Shown in pieces: positions 6,667 through 15,616 of a DNA stretch of 23,121 nt. Location of the stretch: positions 1 to 23,121 of the forward strand of contig LNEX01000194.1 of the NCBI GenBank assembly GCA_001464165.1, read 5' to 3'. Source of the stretch: a bacterium Ga0077546 (GTDB lineage Bacteria > Cyanobacteriota > Vampirovibrionia > Obscuribacterales > Obscuribacteraceae). The notes under the pieces are model-generated. The model ran no database searches. It worked only from the letters and a program-made list of their open reading frames with translations, and had not been told where the DNA came from. Every line of letters begins with the position of its first letter. Position 1 is the stretch's first letter. The position numbers were made by a program, and so were the translations under genes.

Positions 6667-9006
6667 TCAGCGCTTATTGGTCTGATTGTTGGTCAAGAAC
6701 CATTGCTGACAGCTTAGACCTTGTTCGCCAGTTTTGGGATGCAGTCTAAGGTAACGACCATCGCTTTGCATGATGCGCGACTTGTTGGTATCGAACAAAT
6801 AAGTCTTGAGCACAGCATCGCGCACGAAGCGCGCCAATCTTTCATCTTCAATGGGGAAGAGCACTTCAACGCGACGATTTAAATTACGAGGCATCAAGTC
6901 AGCGCTGCCGCAGAAAATCTCGTCTTTGCCGCCATTGCGGAAATAGTAGATACGACTATGCTCAAGGAAGCGACCAACAACACTAATCACTTGAATGTTC
7001 TCGCTCACGCCGGGAATACCGGGACGCAAGCAACAAATACCGCGAACAATGAGATCAACTTTTACACCAGCCTGAGAGGCACGATACAGAAGTTCGATAA
7101 TGCGCTCATCAACAAGCGCATTCATCTTCAAAATAATGCGACCCTTCGCACCACTTCTAGCATGTTCGATTTCTCTTAAAATCAGCTCTTCAAATCGCTC
7201 TCGCAAGTTAATAGGAGCAACCAACAATTTGCGATAGTCACGTTTAGCAGAGTAGCCAGTTAGATAGTTAAAGAGGTCTGAAATATCCGTACCGATTTTG
7301 TCATCACAAGTGAGTAGGCCAATATCAGTGTAGAGGTGGGCAGTCATCGGATTATAGTTACCGGTGCCAAGGTGCACGTAGCGACGTATACTATCGCCTT
7401 CTTTTCGCACCACCAGAGCCACCTTAGAGTGAATCTTCAATCCCAGCAGTCCGTAGACGACATGGACACCCTCAGCTTCAAGAGCTTTGGCCCATTCAAT
7501 ATTGCTCTCTTCATCAAAGCGCGCCTTGAGTTCCACCAACACAGCAACTTGCTTACCACGTCCCTGCGCTTTCAGCAGTGCTTCTACCACTGGTGAATTC
7601 TTACCAACTCTATAGAGAGTCATTTTAATAGCCAGAACATTGGGGTCGTTAGCTGCAGCATTGAGGAAGTTTACTACCGGCTGGAACGAATCATATGGAT
7701 GATGAAAAAGAATATTGCGCCTTGCGATTGCAGCAAACACATCTTCGTCTTTGTCCATCATATCTGGATCAAGAGCAGCTGGAATAGAGGGAATGAAGGG
7801 AGGGTATTTAAGATCATGACGATCTAAATTTGCAACATACTTGAGCGAACTCAAAGGCATGCGCCCTTCAATCAAATAGACATCGTATGGTTCTATCTGA
7901 AGATTGCTCATCAAAATTTCGAGAATATATGCAGGCATCGCATGGTGCACCTGTAAGCGAACCACGTCGCCAAAGCGCCTCTGTCTAACACCTTCTTCAG
8001 TGGTCTCTAGTAGATCGCCAGCTTCCCATTCTTGAATTTCCATCTCAGCATCACGAGTAACGTGAAAAGGATAAACTTCAATAATCGACATGCCCGGGAA
8101 GAGCTGCTCAATGTTAGCTTTGCACAAATCATCGAGCCAAACATATGTGTTAGGCTTGCACTGAATGACACTAGAGCGAGCACCCGGTGGCTCAGTTCTG
8201 CCAATAGGCACTAGCTGCGGCAAGCTATCTGGAATCTTCACTCTAGCAAAGCGCTCATCTGAAACCGGGTCACGAATTAGAACAGCTAGATTGAGACTGA
8301 GATTGGAAATATGCGGGAAAGGATGACCCGGGTCAAAGGCTAGGGGTGTAAGAACAGGAAAAATCTTCTTGCGGAAATACTCGCGGGCATCAGTTTTCTG
8401 CTCATCGGTTAGTTCATCAAACTGCAAAATTTGAATACCAGCCATCTTCAATTCAGGTAACAAACTACCCTTCAAACAATCATGGGCACTCGCAAGTAGA
8501 CGAGTCACTTCAGAACTAACAGCATCTAACTGCTCAGAAGGGCTGAGACCATCAGGACCAGCACTCGGTGTACCTGATTCAATTTGACGTTTAAGACCAG
8601 CAACTCGCACCATGAAGAACTCTTCTAGGTTAGAGCCCAGAATAGACAAAAAGCGGAAGCGCTCCAGTAAGGGGTTTGTTCCGTCCATGGCTTCTTCAAG
8701 CACGCGCCACTGAAAGGCAAGCAGACTTAATTCTCGATTGAGATAATAGGCTGGATCGGTCAGCAAGGGCCTAACATCTTCAGGAGCATCCACTGGGGGC
8801 TGCTCTTGGGTAACAGTAACAAGCTGGTTGTCAGGCGGTAAGCCTTGAGCCGTCGCCTCAAACATTGGTAGAGCTGGTGGAGACATAGGAACTGGTACGG
8901 GGACCGATGGAATGTCTTTCGCGCCAGCAGCGACAATCGCCTCAAGTGCTTCAGAACGTTTGATTTCAGTCGTTTTACGACTATTTGCGGTGTCTGGTGA
9001 TTGCAT
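6667..9006 (-). CDS. ppk1: Polyphosphate kinase 1
   Basis: Reversibly polymerises the terminal phosphate of ATP into inorganic polyphosphate. The core starts at about residue 86 (YYLNRELSLLAFQWRVL) and continues through the N, head and two C-terminal domains. The phosphorylated His is H526 in LKIHSKVAL, followed by HLGTGNYN; the second catalytic His is H683 in EHSRIYYF. SADLMPRNLNRRVE near the end is also typical. At 779 aa it exceeds the usual ~690-720 because of an N-terminal extension of about 80 residues rich in Pro, Val and Ala, which looks disordered. The start is uncertain because no Shine-Dalgarno precedes the ATG; M41 and M48 are alternatives that would remove half of the extension. 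It is separated by 147 nt from the upstream amidohydrolase homologue, so it may have its own promoter. No ppx or phoU is adjacent. Confidence 0.96.
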   Translation of the reverse strand: MQSPDTANSRKTTEIKRSEALEAIVAAGAKDIPSVPVPVPMSPPALPMFEATAQGLPPDNQLVTVTQEQPPVDAPEDVRPLLTDPAYYLNRELSLLAFQWRVLEEAMDGTNPLLERFRFLSILGSNLEEFFMVRVAGLKRQIESGTPSAGPDGLSPSEQLDAVSSEVTRLLASAHDCLKGSLLPELKMAGIQILQFDELTDEQKTDAREYFRKKIFPVLTPLAFDPGHPFPHISNLSLNLAVLIRDPVSDERFARVKIPDSLPQLVPIGRTEPPGARSSVIQCKPNTYVWLDDLCKANIEQLFPGMSIIEVYPFHVTRDAEMEIQEWEAGDLLETTEEGVRQRRFGDVVRLQVHHAMPAYILEILMSNLQIEPYDVYLIEGRMPLSSLKYVANLDRHDLKYPPFIPSIPAALDPDMMDKDEDVFAAIARRNILFHHPYDSFQPVVNFLNAAANDPNVLAIKMTLYRVGKNSPVVEALLKAQGRGKQVAVLVELKARFDEESNIEWAKALEAEGVHVVYGLLGLKIHSKVALVVRKEGDSIRRYVHLGTGNYNPMTAHLYTDIGLLTCDDKIGTDISDLFNYLTGYSAKRDYRKLLVAPINLRERFEELILREIEHARSGAKGRIILKMNALVDERIIELLYRASQAGVKVDLIVRGICCLRPGIPGVSENIQVISVVGRFLEHSRIYYFRNGGKDEIFCGSADLMPRNLNRRVEVLFPIEDERLARFVRDAVLKTYLFDTNKSRIMQSDGRYLRLHPKTGEQGLSCQQWFLTNNQTNKR

Positions 9007-9153
9007 ACATTAAATTGTAAGGCATTCCACCACTTGGCGACAAGGCTGTCAGGCGCCATTTAGCCAATAGTGACAGAGATCTCAGCGTATTTTGGCAAGA
9101 TTCGCAGCATTTTGTTATCTGCTTAACCAATTCCCTGAAAAAACATATAGCAG

Positions 9154-10293
9154 CTAGTGCAAATCATATAAGTTGATAGCATTACTGCGCAATACAGCTC
9201 GCTCAACTTCTTCCATCTGAGCCTTAAGCAAATATCCTTTTTCAGTTAGCTCTTTCAAAGCTTCGCTAAGGCCACGTCTCAAGCAAACAGCCCCATACCA
9301 AAACGACTCAGGCTGACTATTACCACCAGTCCCAGCAAGAAGCTTAGAATAAGGAGCTGCGGAGAGAGCTTCATAGTAGAGCCTGGTCAAATCAGGAGCA
9401 AGTAGGCTATTGGCTAAGGACAGGTCAAAAAACACACCCGGATAAACAGAAGCAAGATAGGCCGCTTCACGAACAAATGGATAACTGTTCAAAAAGACCA
9501 CTTTGAGATCGGCATAGCGCTGTGCTCGCAAAACCGGCTGAAACGCCAGCGGATTATTATTACCATTATTGACATCGACTAGCGTTGCCTGTTGATCACC
9601 ACTAGCCCTAATTTGCACAGGAAGACCGCGTTTTATTGCAAGCTCTAAGACTTGAGCAAGCATATAGTTGTAAGCGGCGGTGCGACCCAGCTTGTTGCTC
9701 TCTAGGACCTCCTTGCGAGCCGGATGGTAAGCAGTACGAGCACTAGCCACAGTGGAAGCCTCCAAAGCGAGGCCACCATTTGCCAATGATGTTTTCAATG
9801 CCACCACTTTAAGATTGCTCTGAGCACTGTCTGCTATGGCACCATCAAATGTGCGCTCAAGATTACGCAAGGCCTGATCAAAAGTATCGTTCGCAACAAA
9901 GAGACGCTCTAAAACTGGCTCAATTGCAAGCACTCGATTGATTTTCAAATTGGTCAACTGTGCCAATTGAGAAGCTGAGAGAAGTTCTTCTGAACTGTTA
10001 GTAACTGAATCATCAATTAAAACTGTACCAATGCCAGCATCAGCAAACAAACCACCGAGATGATCACTTTGACTCTGCATAGCTCTTGTCTTCAAATAAT
10101 CATCTAGGTCAGTGCAGCGAAAACGGGCAAGCAACTTTCTAATCATGCATTGATAAAAAAGAGATAGAGGAATATGCCGGCTAAGCATCTCCGGCGCTCG
10201 GTTTTCACAGTATGGCTCAGCAAAATCAACTAGCGAACAATTGCGATAATCAAGCAACAGACACTGTGCTTGATTGTCTACCATTTCAATCAA
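9154..10293 (-). CDS. FluG-type amidohydrolase homologue, apparently without metal ligands
   Basis: The second half strongly resembles the amidohydrolase-2 domain of the FluG kind: LPVQI..SGD (224-233), VVFLNSYPFVREAAYLASVY (265-284), FFDLSLA (288-294), KLLAGTGGNSQPESFWYGA (317-335). In active relatives, as I recall them, these read LPLQFHVGYGD, LLHCYPF..., and KLLFSSDA..PEL. The metal-binding His, His and Asp are therefore replaced here by R229, N269 and G/T around 321-324. At the N-terminus DYRNCSL (15-21) stands where DHHCHS-type HxH is expected, giving R17 and C19. The frame is intact over 379 residues, so this looks like a maintained pseudoenzyme rather than a decaying gene. The start is TTG with AGAGGA 7 nt upstream. 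It follows the transglutaminase gene by 19 nt and is likely co-transcribed. Role unknown. Confidence 0.72.
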   Translation of the reverse strand: MIEMVDNQAQCLLLDYRNCSLVDFAEPYCENRAPEMLSRHIPLSLFYQCMIRKLLARFRCTDLDDYLKTRAMQSQSDHLGGLFADAGIGTVLIDDSVTNSSEELLSASQLAQLTNLKINRVLAIEPVLERLFVANDTFDQALRNLERTFDGAIADSAQSNLKVVALKTSLANGGLALEASTVASARTAYHPARKEVLESNKLGRTAAYNYMLAQVLELAIKRGLPVQIRASGDQQATLVDVNNGNNNPLAFQPVLRAQRYADLKVVFLNSYPFVREAAYLASVYPGVFFDLSLANSLLAPDLTRLYYEALSAAPYSKLLAGTGGNSQPESFWYGAVCLRRGLSEALKELTEKGYLLKAQMEEVERAVLRSNAINLYDLH

Positions 10294-10312
10294 CTCGGCT
10301 TCCTCTCACTAA

Positions 10313-13120
10313 CTATCTTCCTTTCGACTTAATCAGTTTGTGCACATCTGATGCTTTCTGCTTCAAGTCCCTGGACAACTCTTTATTGCCAAAATGAACA
10401 GCTTCGTAAACAACGAAGAACTCTGACAGTGCCGTAGGCAAATCTCTGTCGACTTTCATTCCTTGCTTCAATCTATCGGCGACAACTTCACCTACACGTC
10501 GAACAAATTGTTCACTACTTTCAGATTCGATTCGCTCGATTTTGATCTTCTTTAGGTCTTTGATGATAGCTAAATAAACTTTCCACTCAGGTCCACGCCA
10601 CGCGTTGAGAGCAGCTTGTCTCTTTAGATGGCGCATAAACAGTATCAGACCAAAGATAATACCAGCAAGCAAGAACAGTAAGGAGAAAATTATGGCAATC
10701 CAGCCGGCGACACGTCTCGGGCTGAGGCCCTCTTGATCTGAAAAATTCATACCAGCGTGTGTCTCTAACATTTTCTGAATTGCAGACAAGCTGTATCCTT
10801 CTTCACGGGCCTGAGCTGGCAAAATACCATCCGGCACAGAATCAAAAGGTACCCATCCGTACTCGGGAACGAATACCTCTGACCAGAAGTGCAAATCATT
10901 GGTGCGTACTTCTCGAGCACCGGAGACTTTGTTGGTAGTACCAATGCCATAACCACTTACAAGCCGAGCCGGTAAGCCAATGCTGCGACAGAGCACAACA
11001 AATGCTGAAGCAAAATCTTGGCTATTACCCAGCTTCCGCTCAAGTAAAAACTGCTTGACTCGATCTTCTGCCGGAGCGAACCCCTCAGGTTTAGAGGCTT
11101 CATAAGCAGCATGGGTACGCATCACATGGCAAAGCTTATCGGCCTGGCTAAACCAGTTACCAGTAGCACCGACAGCCTGGTTAGCAAAATCTACAACTTC
11201 AGGAGAGACACCTTCAGGTAGCTGCAAATAGTTTGCCAAGACTTTGCGTAATGACTTCTCTTGTTCAACACTAAGACCAGGCTCGTTACGCATTCGATTA
11301 GTATCGTAGAGCGGCAGCTGCGAGACCACCTTAAAAGTGGTGCCTTTGTTGATTGGATCGGAAGAAAGCACCATGCCGTAATCGTTTACAGTTATTTTCT
11401 TAGAGTCAAGCCCAACCGTCTGAGGTATCCAACAAACTGGAACAACGTTATCGAGATCACTAACCATTTCGTAAGCCTGGGTTATCTCAACCACCGGCAT
11501 AATCTTGGGAACGATCAAGGCGTTGGCTTTCTTCATATCAAATATTGGTTTATCTGGTCGGAAGAATACAAAATTAATTGAATTGTCGGCGCCATAACCA
11601 CTCAGTTGTCCGTCAAGTGAAAGCAACCGCTCTTCTTCAAGTTGTCTTTCAGCCTCAGCTTCTTCTAACTCAGCCTTTTTAGCCGGATCATTGACATTTG
11701 CTTGATCTAGACCTGAACTAGTAGTATCGCTAGCAGTATCAACCTCTAAGTCACCAGTAGTATTACTAGAATCACCAAAGTTACCTTGGGATGAACCTGA
11801 CTTACTAGTAAGTGGCCTGATATTCATATTCTTAGTTTTCAAAGTATCTTTAGAACGGCTCCAATAGCGGCCGTCGAAATTATCAAAGACTGCTCTTCTT
11901 TCCCAAAACAGCCTCGTCGAACTGACTTTGAATAGAATTTCGCCAGTCTTCTGAAATGGATTGACATCCATATCGATCATTTTGGCTGAAATAATGCCGG
12001 GTGGAAGAGCATTCTTTTCTTTACCATCGTTGCCTAAAGCGTTGCTATTGCCACCGCCTTTGCCAGTTTTACTATCTTTGCCAGCTTTGCCAGTTTTACT
12101 ATCTTTGCCAGCTTTTGCTTCTTTTTCTTTTTCAGCTTTCTCTTTTGCCTTGGCTTTGGTGTTGCTACCAGACTTGGCATCAGCTTCATTCGCGGTCTTA
12201 TCAGCTTTGCCGCCTTTAGAAGCCTTACTCGGTGTTTTCTCGGGCAACTGGGGAGCAGCATGCTTCTCAGGTTTAATCACCGGCGCTATTGCCGACTTAT
12301 CTTTGTCTTCGCCAGGCTTAGCAAGGCCCAAGTTACGCACTGGCAATGTGTAAGGGTTTCTTGCTGGCTGCTGCTTCTGCGAATGATCCGTAAAGTCAGG
12401 AAGCAATCTAAGTAGATTGGCAAAACTCAAATTGCGAATGCTCGAAGTAATAATATCGATAGTGTCATCAGAGCGCGGCACAAAAACAAAGGCGAGGATG
12501 CTAATAAACGGAAGCAGAGCTAGTGTTAGCTGCGCACTGCCTCTTGGTCTGCGTCGTTTATCAGTGAAAGAAGAAGGCACTACGGGAGCTGCCAACATTG
12601 GTTTATCAAGCCAATTTGTCAGTGTGCGCGACATGCAATCGTAATAAAGCATCATCGTGCCAAGACTTATATAGGTCAAAACAGTGAAACCGAAATAGAT
12701 ACTGCGTGCCACGGGAGATAAGCAACAAAGAATTAGGGCTCCAAGCATGGCCGAAAGATTAATATCAGAACGAGACTTTAGATCAAAAGTGTGGAGGGCA
12801 AAAGTACCAGCGATAAAATGCACAACCGGTCCCCAGAAATCAGCAGGACCGTTCATTGGGTTTAGGAATTCCGCCAGAGCATTAGCACCGACGCCAAGCA
12901 CACCAACTATGACAACACCTTGCATCCACTTCTGATTCTCATAGCGGTATTGGTACGCCACCAAACTACCTACAGTACAAAGCGTGAAGACTAATACAAT
13001 TACAGGCCACGAGGTCTTGACAAAAGCACAGCTAGCAGCAATGCATGTCAGAGTCATGCAATAGACAATCACCCTCAAGGCGATCGAATCTTCTGGATGT
13101 TGAACTGCACTCTTACTCAT
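10313..13120 (-). CDS. TgpA-like transglutaminase-domain membrane protein (Cys to Ser at the active site)
   Basis: The N-terminal part has about six or seven hydrophobic helices (within 12-215), as in TgpA/DUF3488 proteins. A long Lys/Ala/Gly-rich, low-complexity stretch follows (about 285-375), with the unit GKAGKDSKT repeated. The extracytoplasmic transglutaminase core lies at about 650-765. Another transmembrane helix is at 804-829, then a cytoplasmic DUF4129-like tail. The core aligns well with the family: GNSQDFASAFVVLCRSIGL (698-716) for G.C..FASAFVVLMR..GI, DLHFWSEVF with H744, and WVPFD with D760. The catalytic Cys is thus S700 (AGC, 11021-11023), while His and Asp remain. The start ATG overlaps the DUF58 stop by 4 nt (ATGA), indicating translational coupling. 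At 935 aa it is longer than usual (~650-750) because of the inserts. Confidence 0.9.
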   Translation of the reverse strand: MSKSAVQHPEDSIALRVIVYCMTLTCIAASCAFVKTSWPVIVLVFTLCTVGSLVAYQYRYENQKWMQGVVIVGVLGVGANALAEFLNPMNGPADFWGPVVHFIAGTFALHTFDLKSRSDINLSAMLGALILCCLSPVARSIYFGFTVLTYISLGTMMLYYDCMSRTLTNWLDKPMLAAPVVPSSFTDKRRRPRGSAQLTLALLPFISILAFVFVPRSDDTIDIITSSIRNLSFANLLRLLPDFTDHSQKQQPARNPYTLPVRNLGLAKPGEDKDKSAIAPVIKPEKHAAPQLPEKTPSKASKGGKADKTANEADAKSGSNTKAKAKEKAEKEKEAKAGKDSKTGKAGKDSKTGKGGGNSNALGNDGKEKNALPPGIISAKMIDMDVNPFQKTGEILFKVSSTRLFWERRAVFDNFDGRYWSRSKDTLKTKNMNIRPLTSKSGSSQGNFGDSSNTTGDLEVDTASDTTSSGLDQANVNDPAKKAELEEAEAERQLEEERLLSLDGQLSGYGADNSINFVFFRPDKPIFDMKKANALIVPKIMPVVEITQAYEMVSDLDNVVPVCWIPQTVGLDSKKITVNDYGMVLSSDPINKGTTFKVVSQLPLYDTNRMRNEPGLSVEQEKSLRKVLANYLQLPEGVSPEVVDFANQAVGATGNWFSQADKLCHVMRTHAAYEASKPEGFAPAEDRVKQFLLERKLGNSQDFASAFVVLCRSIGLPARLVSGYGIGTTNKVSGAREVRTNDLHFWSEVFVPEYGWVPFDSVPDGILPAQAREEGYSLSAIQKMLETHAGMNFSDQEGLSPRRVAGWIAIIFSLLFLLAGIIFGLILFMRHLKRQAALNAWRGPEWKVYLAIIKDLKKIKIERIESESSEQFVRRVGEVVADRLKQGMKVDRDLPTALSEFFVVYEAVHFGNKELSRDLKQKASDVHKLIKSKGR
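12058..12111 (-). repeat. Tandem 27-bp repeat inside the transglutaminase gene
   Basis: Two perfect 27-bp copies (12058-12084 and 12085-12111) encode consecutive nine-residue units of GKAGKDSKT type in a Lys-rich linker. Perfect copies inside a linker suggest recent slippage or unequal exchange, so copy number may vary between strains. Confidence 0.8.
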
Positions 13121-14697
13121 AGGCCGTCAAAATCTCCTTCCCATTCAATTCGCGCTAGAACTGTTCCGGATGTCGGCCCTAACTCAGTGCGTTCATCTCT
13201 CTCTGTTTTCTTAGCAGATGCACCACGGCTCTTCGCATTGACAGCCTTGTCTTGGTTTTGCGACTCCATTCCTGGTAATGGCTGATTGTCGTCTTGCCAA
13301 TTGGGTGATACTTCAACGACTTCAACTGGAAGGCAGATCACATCTCCACGGCCAGGACTATGCTTTACAATCTTCTCAGAGGTTGGTAGCACCGTAACAA
13401 GAGGCCGGTCATTGATGTGGTCCCAAGTTTCAGCTTCGTTCTTAGGTTCATCGTCAAACGACTTGCGATTGGCGGCCACCTTAGTGATCGGCTCGACCCT
13501 GGCTAATATTTCCGCGGTCAATGCTAAACCAGGCGGTATGTGCGGCAAGTCTACTAACAGGTCTTGTAATTCGCCTGATTCAGTAGACGGATTAAGCAAT
13601 AGCCTGGGCATATGGCCCAAATTGTGACCGAGGTGAACAAGCGAATTGACCAGTTTGACTGCCAATTCAAATTGTTCTTGACTGCGATAATTGGCTCTAA
13701 GATTAAGCAAGATATCAAAGACTGGTAAGATTTCAGAATCAAACTCTCGCACTAGCATTTTGCCCTGACGAGCAGTTGAGGCCCAGTGAATATGCCTCAT
13801 GCTATCGCCGCTACGAAACTCCCGAACACTACGAAAACTGCTTGATTGATGGGTAATCACCGACGAAGAAGTAGCATGTCCCATGGGCGAGACTATGCCA
13901 CTCAATAGGTAGAGAAAATTACCAGATATCGGCAGAACATCAGGATAAACTGTAATGCTGGGCTTAGTCTCAGACAATGTCATTTTTACAGTGCGCGACC
14001 ACCAGGCAATGCCAAGCGGGAAGCAAGTAGAAAGCTCTACGCTCTCTAGGAAATAGACACCGCGCATCAAAGACGGTGTAGGAAAACTGTACCATTCGGC
14101 ACTATCAAGTTTATCAATATAGACAGGGTCAGGAGCTACCATGATGTCGCTGGGCCGACCATCAGCAGCTCGTTTAGTCATATTGACTGTCATTCTTAGA
14201 GCACGAGTAGGCACCACCCACGATATCGGCCCCAATTTAAAATGGCGCGTAATATTAACACGAATAGTGGCCGTCTCTAACGCTGCTACTTCTTGAGGCA
14301 GCAAATAACAAGCGGAAAGACCAGCCAATTCAAAGAATGGCAAAATAAAGCCCAATACCAGAGCGACAAGAAATGCAGCTGAAAGCAAATAAATCCATTC
14401 ACTAGCAACAAAAGCGGCAAAAATATATAGTGCCACCGAAATCACTAGCAGCCCGAACGGAAGGCGAAAGCGACGACCGCCCGAAGAACCAAAGGCTTGC
14501 TCATGAGAAACCGGCCGACCAGGTGCCATACCAGATTGTTGTAGGGGCAAAGACTCTTGGCCTGGAATTTGAGCCCCTGGCTTTTTCTTGCTATCACTTG
14601 TACTTGTCCGACTTTTCGCACTCTCTGCGCCAGAACCAGCACCTTTTTTAGGCTGGGACGGGGACGGTCTCAAGGATTTTTTCGATGAGTTCTGCAT
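13117..14697 (-). CDS. DUF58 family membrane protein
   Basis: Residues 1-75 are rich in Ser, Lys and Pro and probably cytoplasmic and disordered. Two close hydrophobic helices follow at about 80-97 and 101-121. The DUF58 signature lies at 290-318: VREFRSGDSMRHIHWASTAR, then QGKMLVREF, with the invariant R..GD..R.IHW core. Distantly, this domain is related to von Willebrand A folds. DUF58 proteins are encoded with MoxR ATPases and are thought to act with them in assembling or maturing envelope or metal-dependent complexes. It overlaps the upstream moxR-type gene by 50 nt and the downstream transglutaminase gene by 4 nt. The ATG at 14697 lacks a strong Shine-Dalgarno, so coupling to moxR translation is likely; M57 is an alternative start outside the overlap. 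Confidence 0.92.
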   Translation of the reverse strand: MQNSSKKSLRPSPSQPKKGAGSGAESAKSRTSTSDSKKKPGAQIPGQESLPLQQSGMAPGRPVSHEQAFGSSGGRRFRLPFGLLVISVALYIFAAFVASEWIYLLSAAFLVALVLGFILPFFELAGLSACYLLPQEVAALETATIRVNITRHFKLGPISWVVPTRALRMTVNMTKRAADGRPSDIMVAPDPVYIDKLDSAEWYSFPTPSLMRGVYFLESVELSTCFPLGIAWWSRTVKMTLSETKPSITVYPDVLPISGNFLYLLSGIVSPMGHATSSSVITHQSSSFRSVREFRSGDSMRHIHWASTARQGKMLVREFDSEILPVFDILLNLRANYRSQEQFELAVKLVNSLVHLGHNLGHMPRLLLNPSTESGELQDLLVDLPHIPPGLALTAEILARVEPITKVAANRKSFDDEPKNEAETWDHINDRPLVTVLPTSEKIVKHSPGRGDVICLPVEVVEVSPNWQDDNQPLPGMESQNQDKAVNAKSRGASAKKTERDERTELGPTSGTVLARIEWEGDFDGL

Positions 14698-15616
14698 GGC
14701 TGACCCGATTGGTCTTTACTTTTGGTAAAACACGATGACCGAAAACCGATGGTGCAAGCAACTTAATATCGTCTGGGGTAACAAAATCTCGTCCGTCGAT
14801 AAAGGCGTTTGCTTGCGCCGCCCGAACAAGCAATTGCGAGCCCCGGGGGCTTACACCTAGAAGAACCGAGGGATGCCTTCTAGTACTTTGGACAATTTGA
14901 ACAACGTAATTGACTAAAGCATCATGCACAAAAATTTTCTTAACACCGGCTCTAGCATTGAGAACATCTTCTGTACTAAGAATCGAATCAACATGAAAAC
15001 CACCGTCACGCATAGTTTTTTTGATGATTTCAGCTTCTTGATCAGCTTGCGGATAGCCTAAAGACATAGACATCATAAATCTGTCTAACTGTGCTTCTGG
15101 CAAAGGGAAAGTACCATGGTGCTCAATTGGGTTTTGAGTAGCGATGACAAAGAATAGTTGTGGTAGGGGCCTGGTAGTACCATCACTGGTGACCTGCCCT
15201 TCTTCCATCGCCTCCAAAAGAGCCGACTGTGTTCGCGGAGTTGCACGGTTGATTTCATCAACAAGCAGAATGTTAGTAAATATAGGGCCTGGTAAAAAGT
15301 GGAAGCTATTGTCTTTCTGGTCAAAGATATTGACACCCGACACGTCAGACGGCAGCAAATCAGGCGTACACTGAATCCGCTTAAAATTAGCAGTAACCGA
15401 GTTGGCAAGGCTTTTAGCCAAGAGGGTCTTGCCAACCCCAGGTACGTCTTCTAGTAATACATGGCCGCCAGCAAGCATCGCTACAACAGCCAATTTAGCT
15501 GGCCTAGCCTGTCCAACTAGTGCCTTGCCCATGTTCTGGACCAATGCCTTCGCCGCGCCACTATAGGCCGAGGTAGCTCCAGGGCTCGTGCTAGCAAAGG
15601 CTTGCGGTTTATTCAC
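14648..15616 (-). CDS. MoxR-type AAA+ ATPase
   Basis: An ATP-dependent chaperone-like protein of the MoxR branch. The Walker A motif DVPGVGKT (57-64), Walker B LLVDEINRA (117-125), sensor-1 in IATQNPIEHHGTFPLPEAQLDRF (158-180) and the arginine-finger region are intact. The C-terminal lid carries GVSPRGSQ. At 322 aa it has the usual family length with no extra domain. The start is GTG, with AAGGG and AAG purine stretches upstream at a loose distance. It is the first gene of the run moxR-DUF58-transglutaminase-amidohydrolase homologue. MoxR partners are usually encoded next to it, which points to the three following membrane or fold-degenerate proteins as its clients or complex. Confidence 0.95.
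   Translation of the reverse strand: MNKPQAFASTSPGATSAYSGAAKALVQNMGKALVGQARPAKLAVVAMLAGGHVLLEDVPGVGKTLLAKSLANSVTANFKRIQCTPDLLPSDVSGVNIFDQKDNSFHFLPGPIFTNILLVDEINRATPRTQSALLEAMEEGQVTSDGTTRPLPQLFFVIATQNPIEHHGTFPLPEAQLDRFMMSMSLGYPQADQEAEIIKKTMRDGGFHVDSILSTEDVLNARAGVKKIFVHDALVNYVVQIVQSTRRHPSVLLGVSPRGSQLLVRAAQANAFIDGRDFVTPDDIKLLAPSVFGHRVLPKVKTNRVSHAELIEKILETVPVPA

Noticed and set aside
6958..7596. Plus-strand ORFs of 73 and 86 codons inside ppk1
   Set aside because: They are shadows of a strongly conserved enzyme on the minus strand, with no domain or start signal.
9007..9153. Possible Pho box upstream of ppk1
   Set aside because: A single CTTAACC-like heptamer occurs near 9122 and CTGTCA/CTGACA-like words nearby, but no properly spaced repeats are present, so phosphate control cannot be claimed.
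9116..9153. Intrinsic terminator after the amidohydrolase homologue
   Set aside because: A T-run exists on the minus strand, but the preceding TAGC/GCTA pairing is only about four pairs, too weak.
11961..12353. A 130-aa plus-strand ORF, rich in Leu, Pro, Ser and Ala
   Set aside because: It is the reverse strand of the Lys/Ala-rich linker of the transglutaminase gene, and its composition is the mirror of that bias. No ribosome site supports it.
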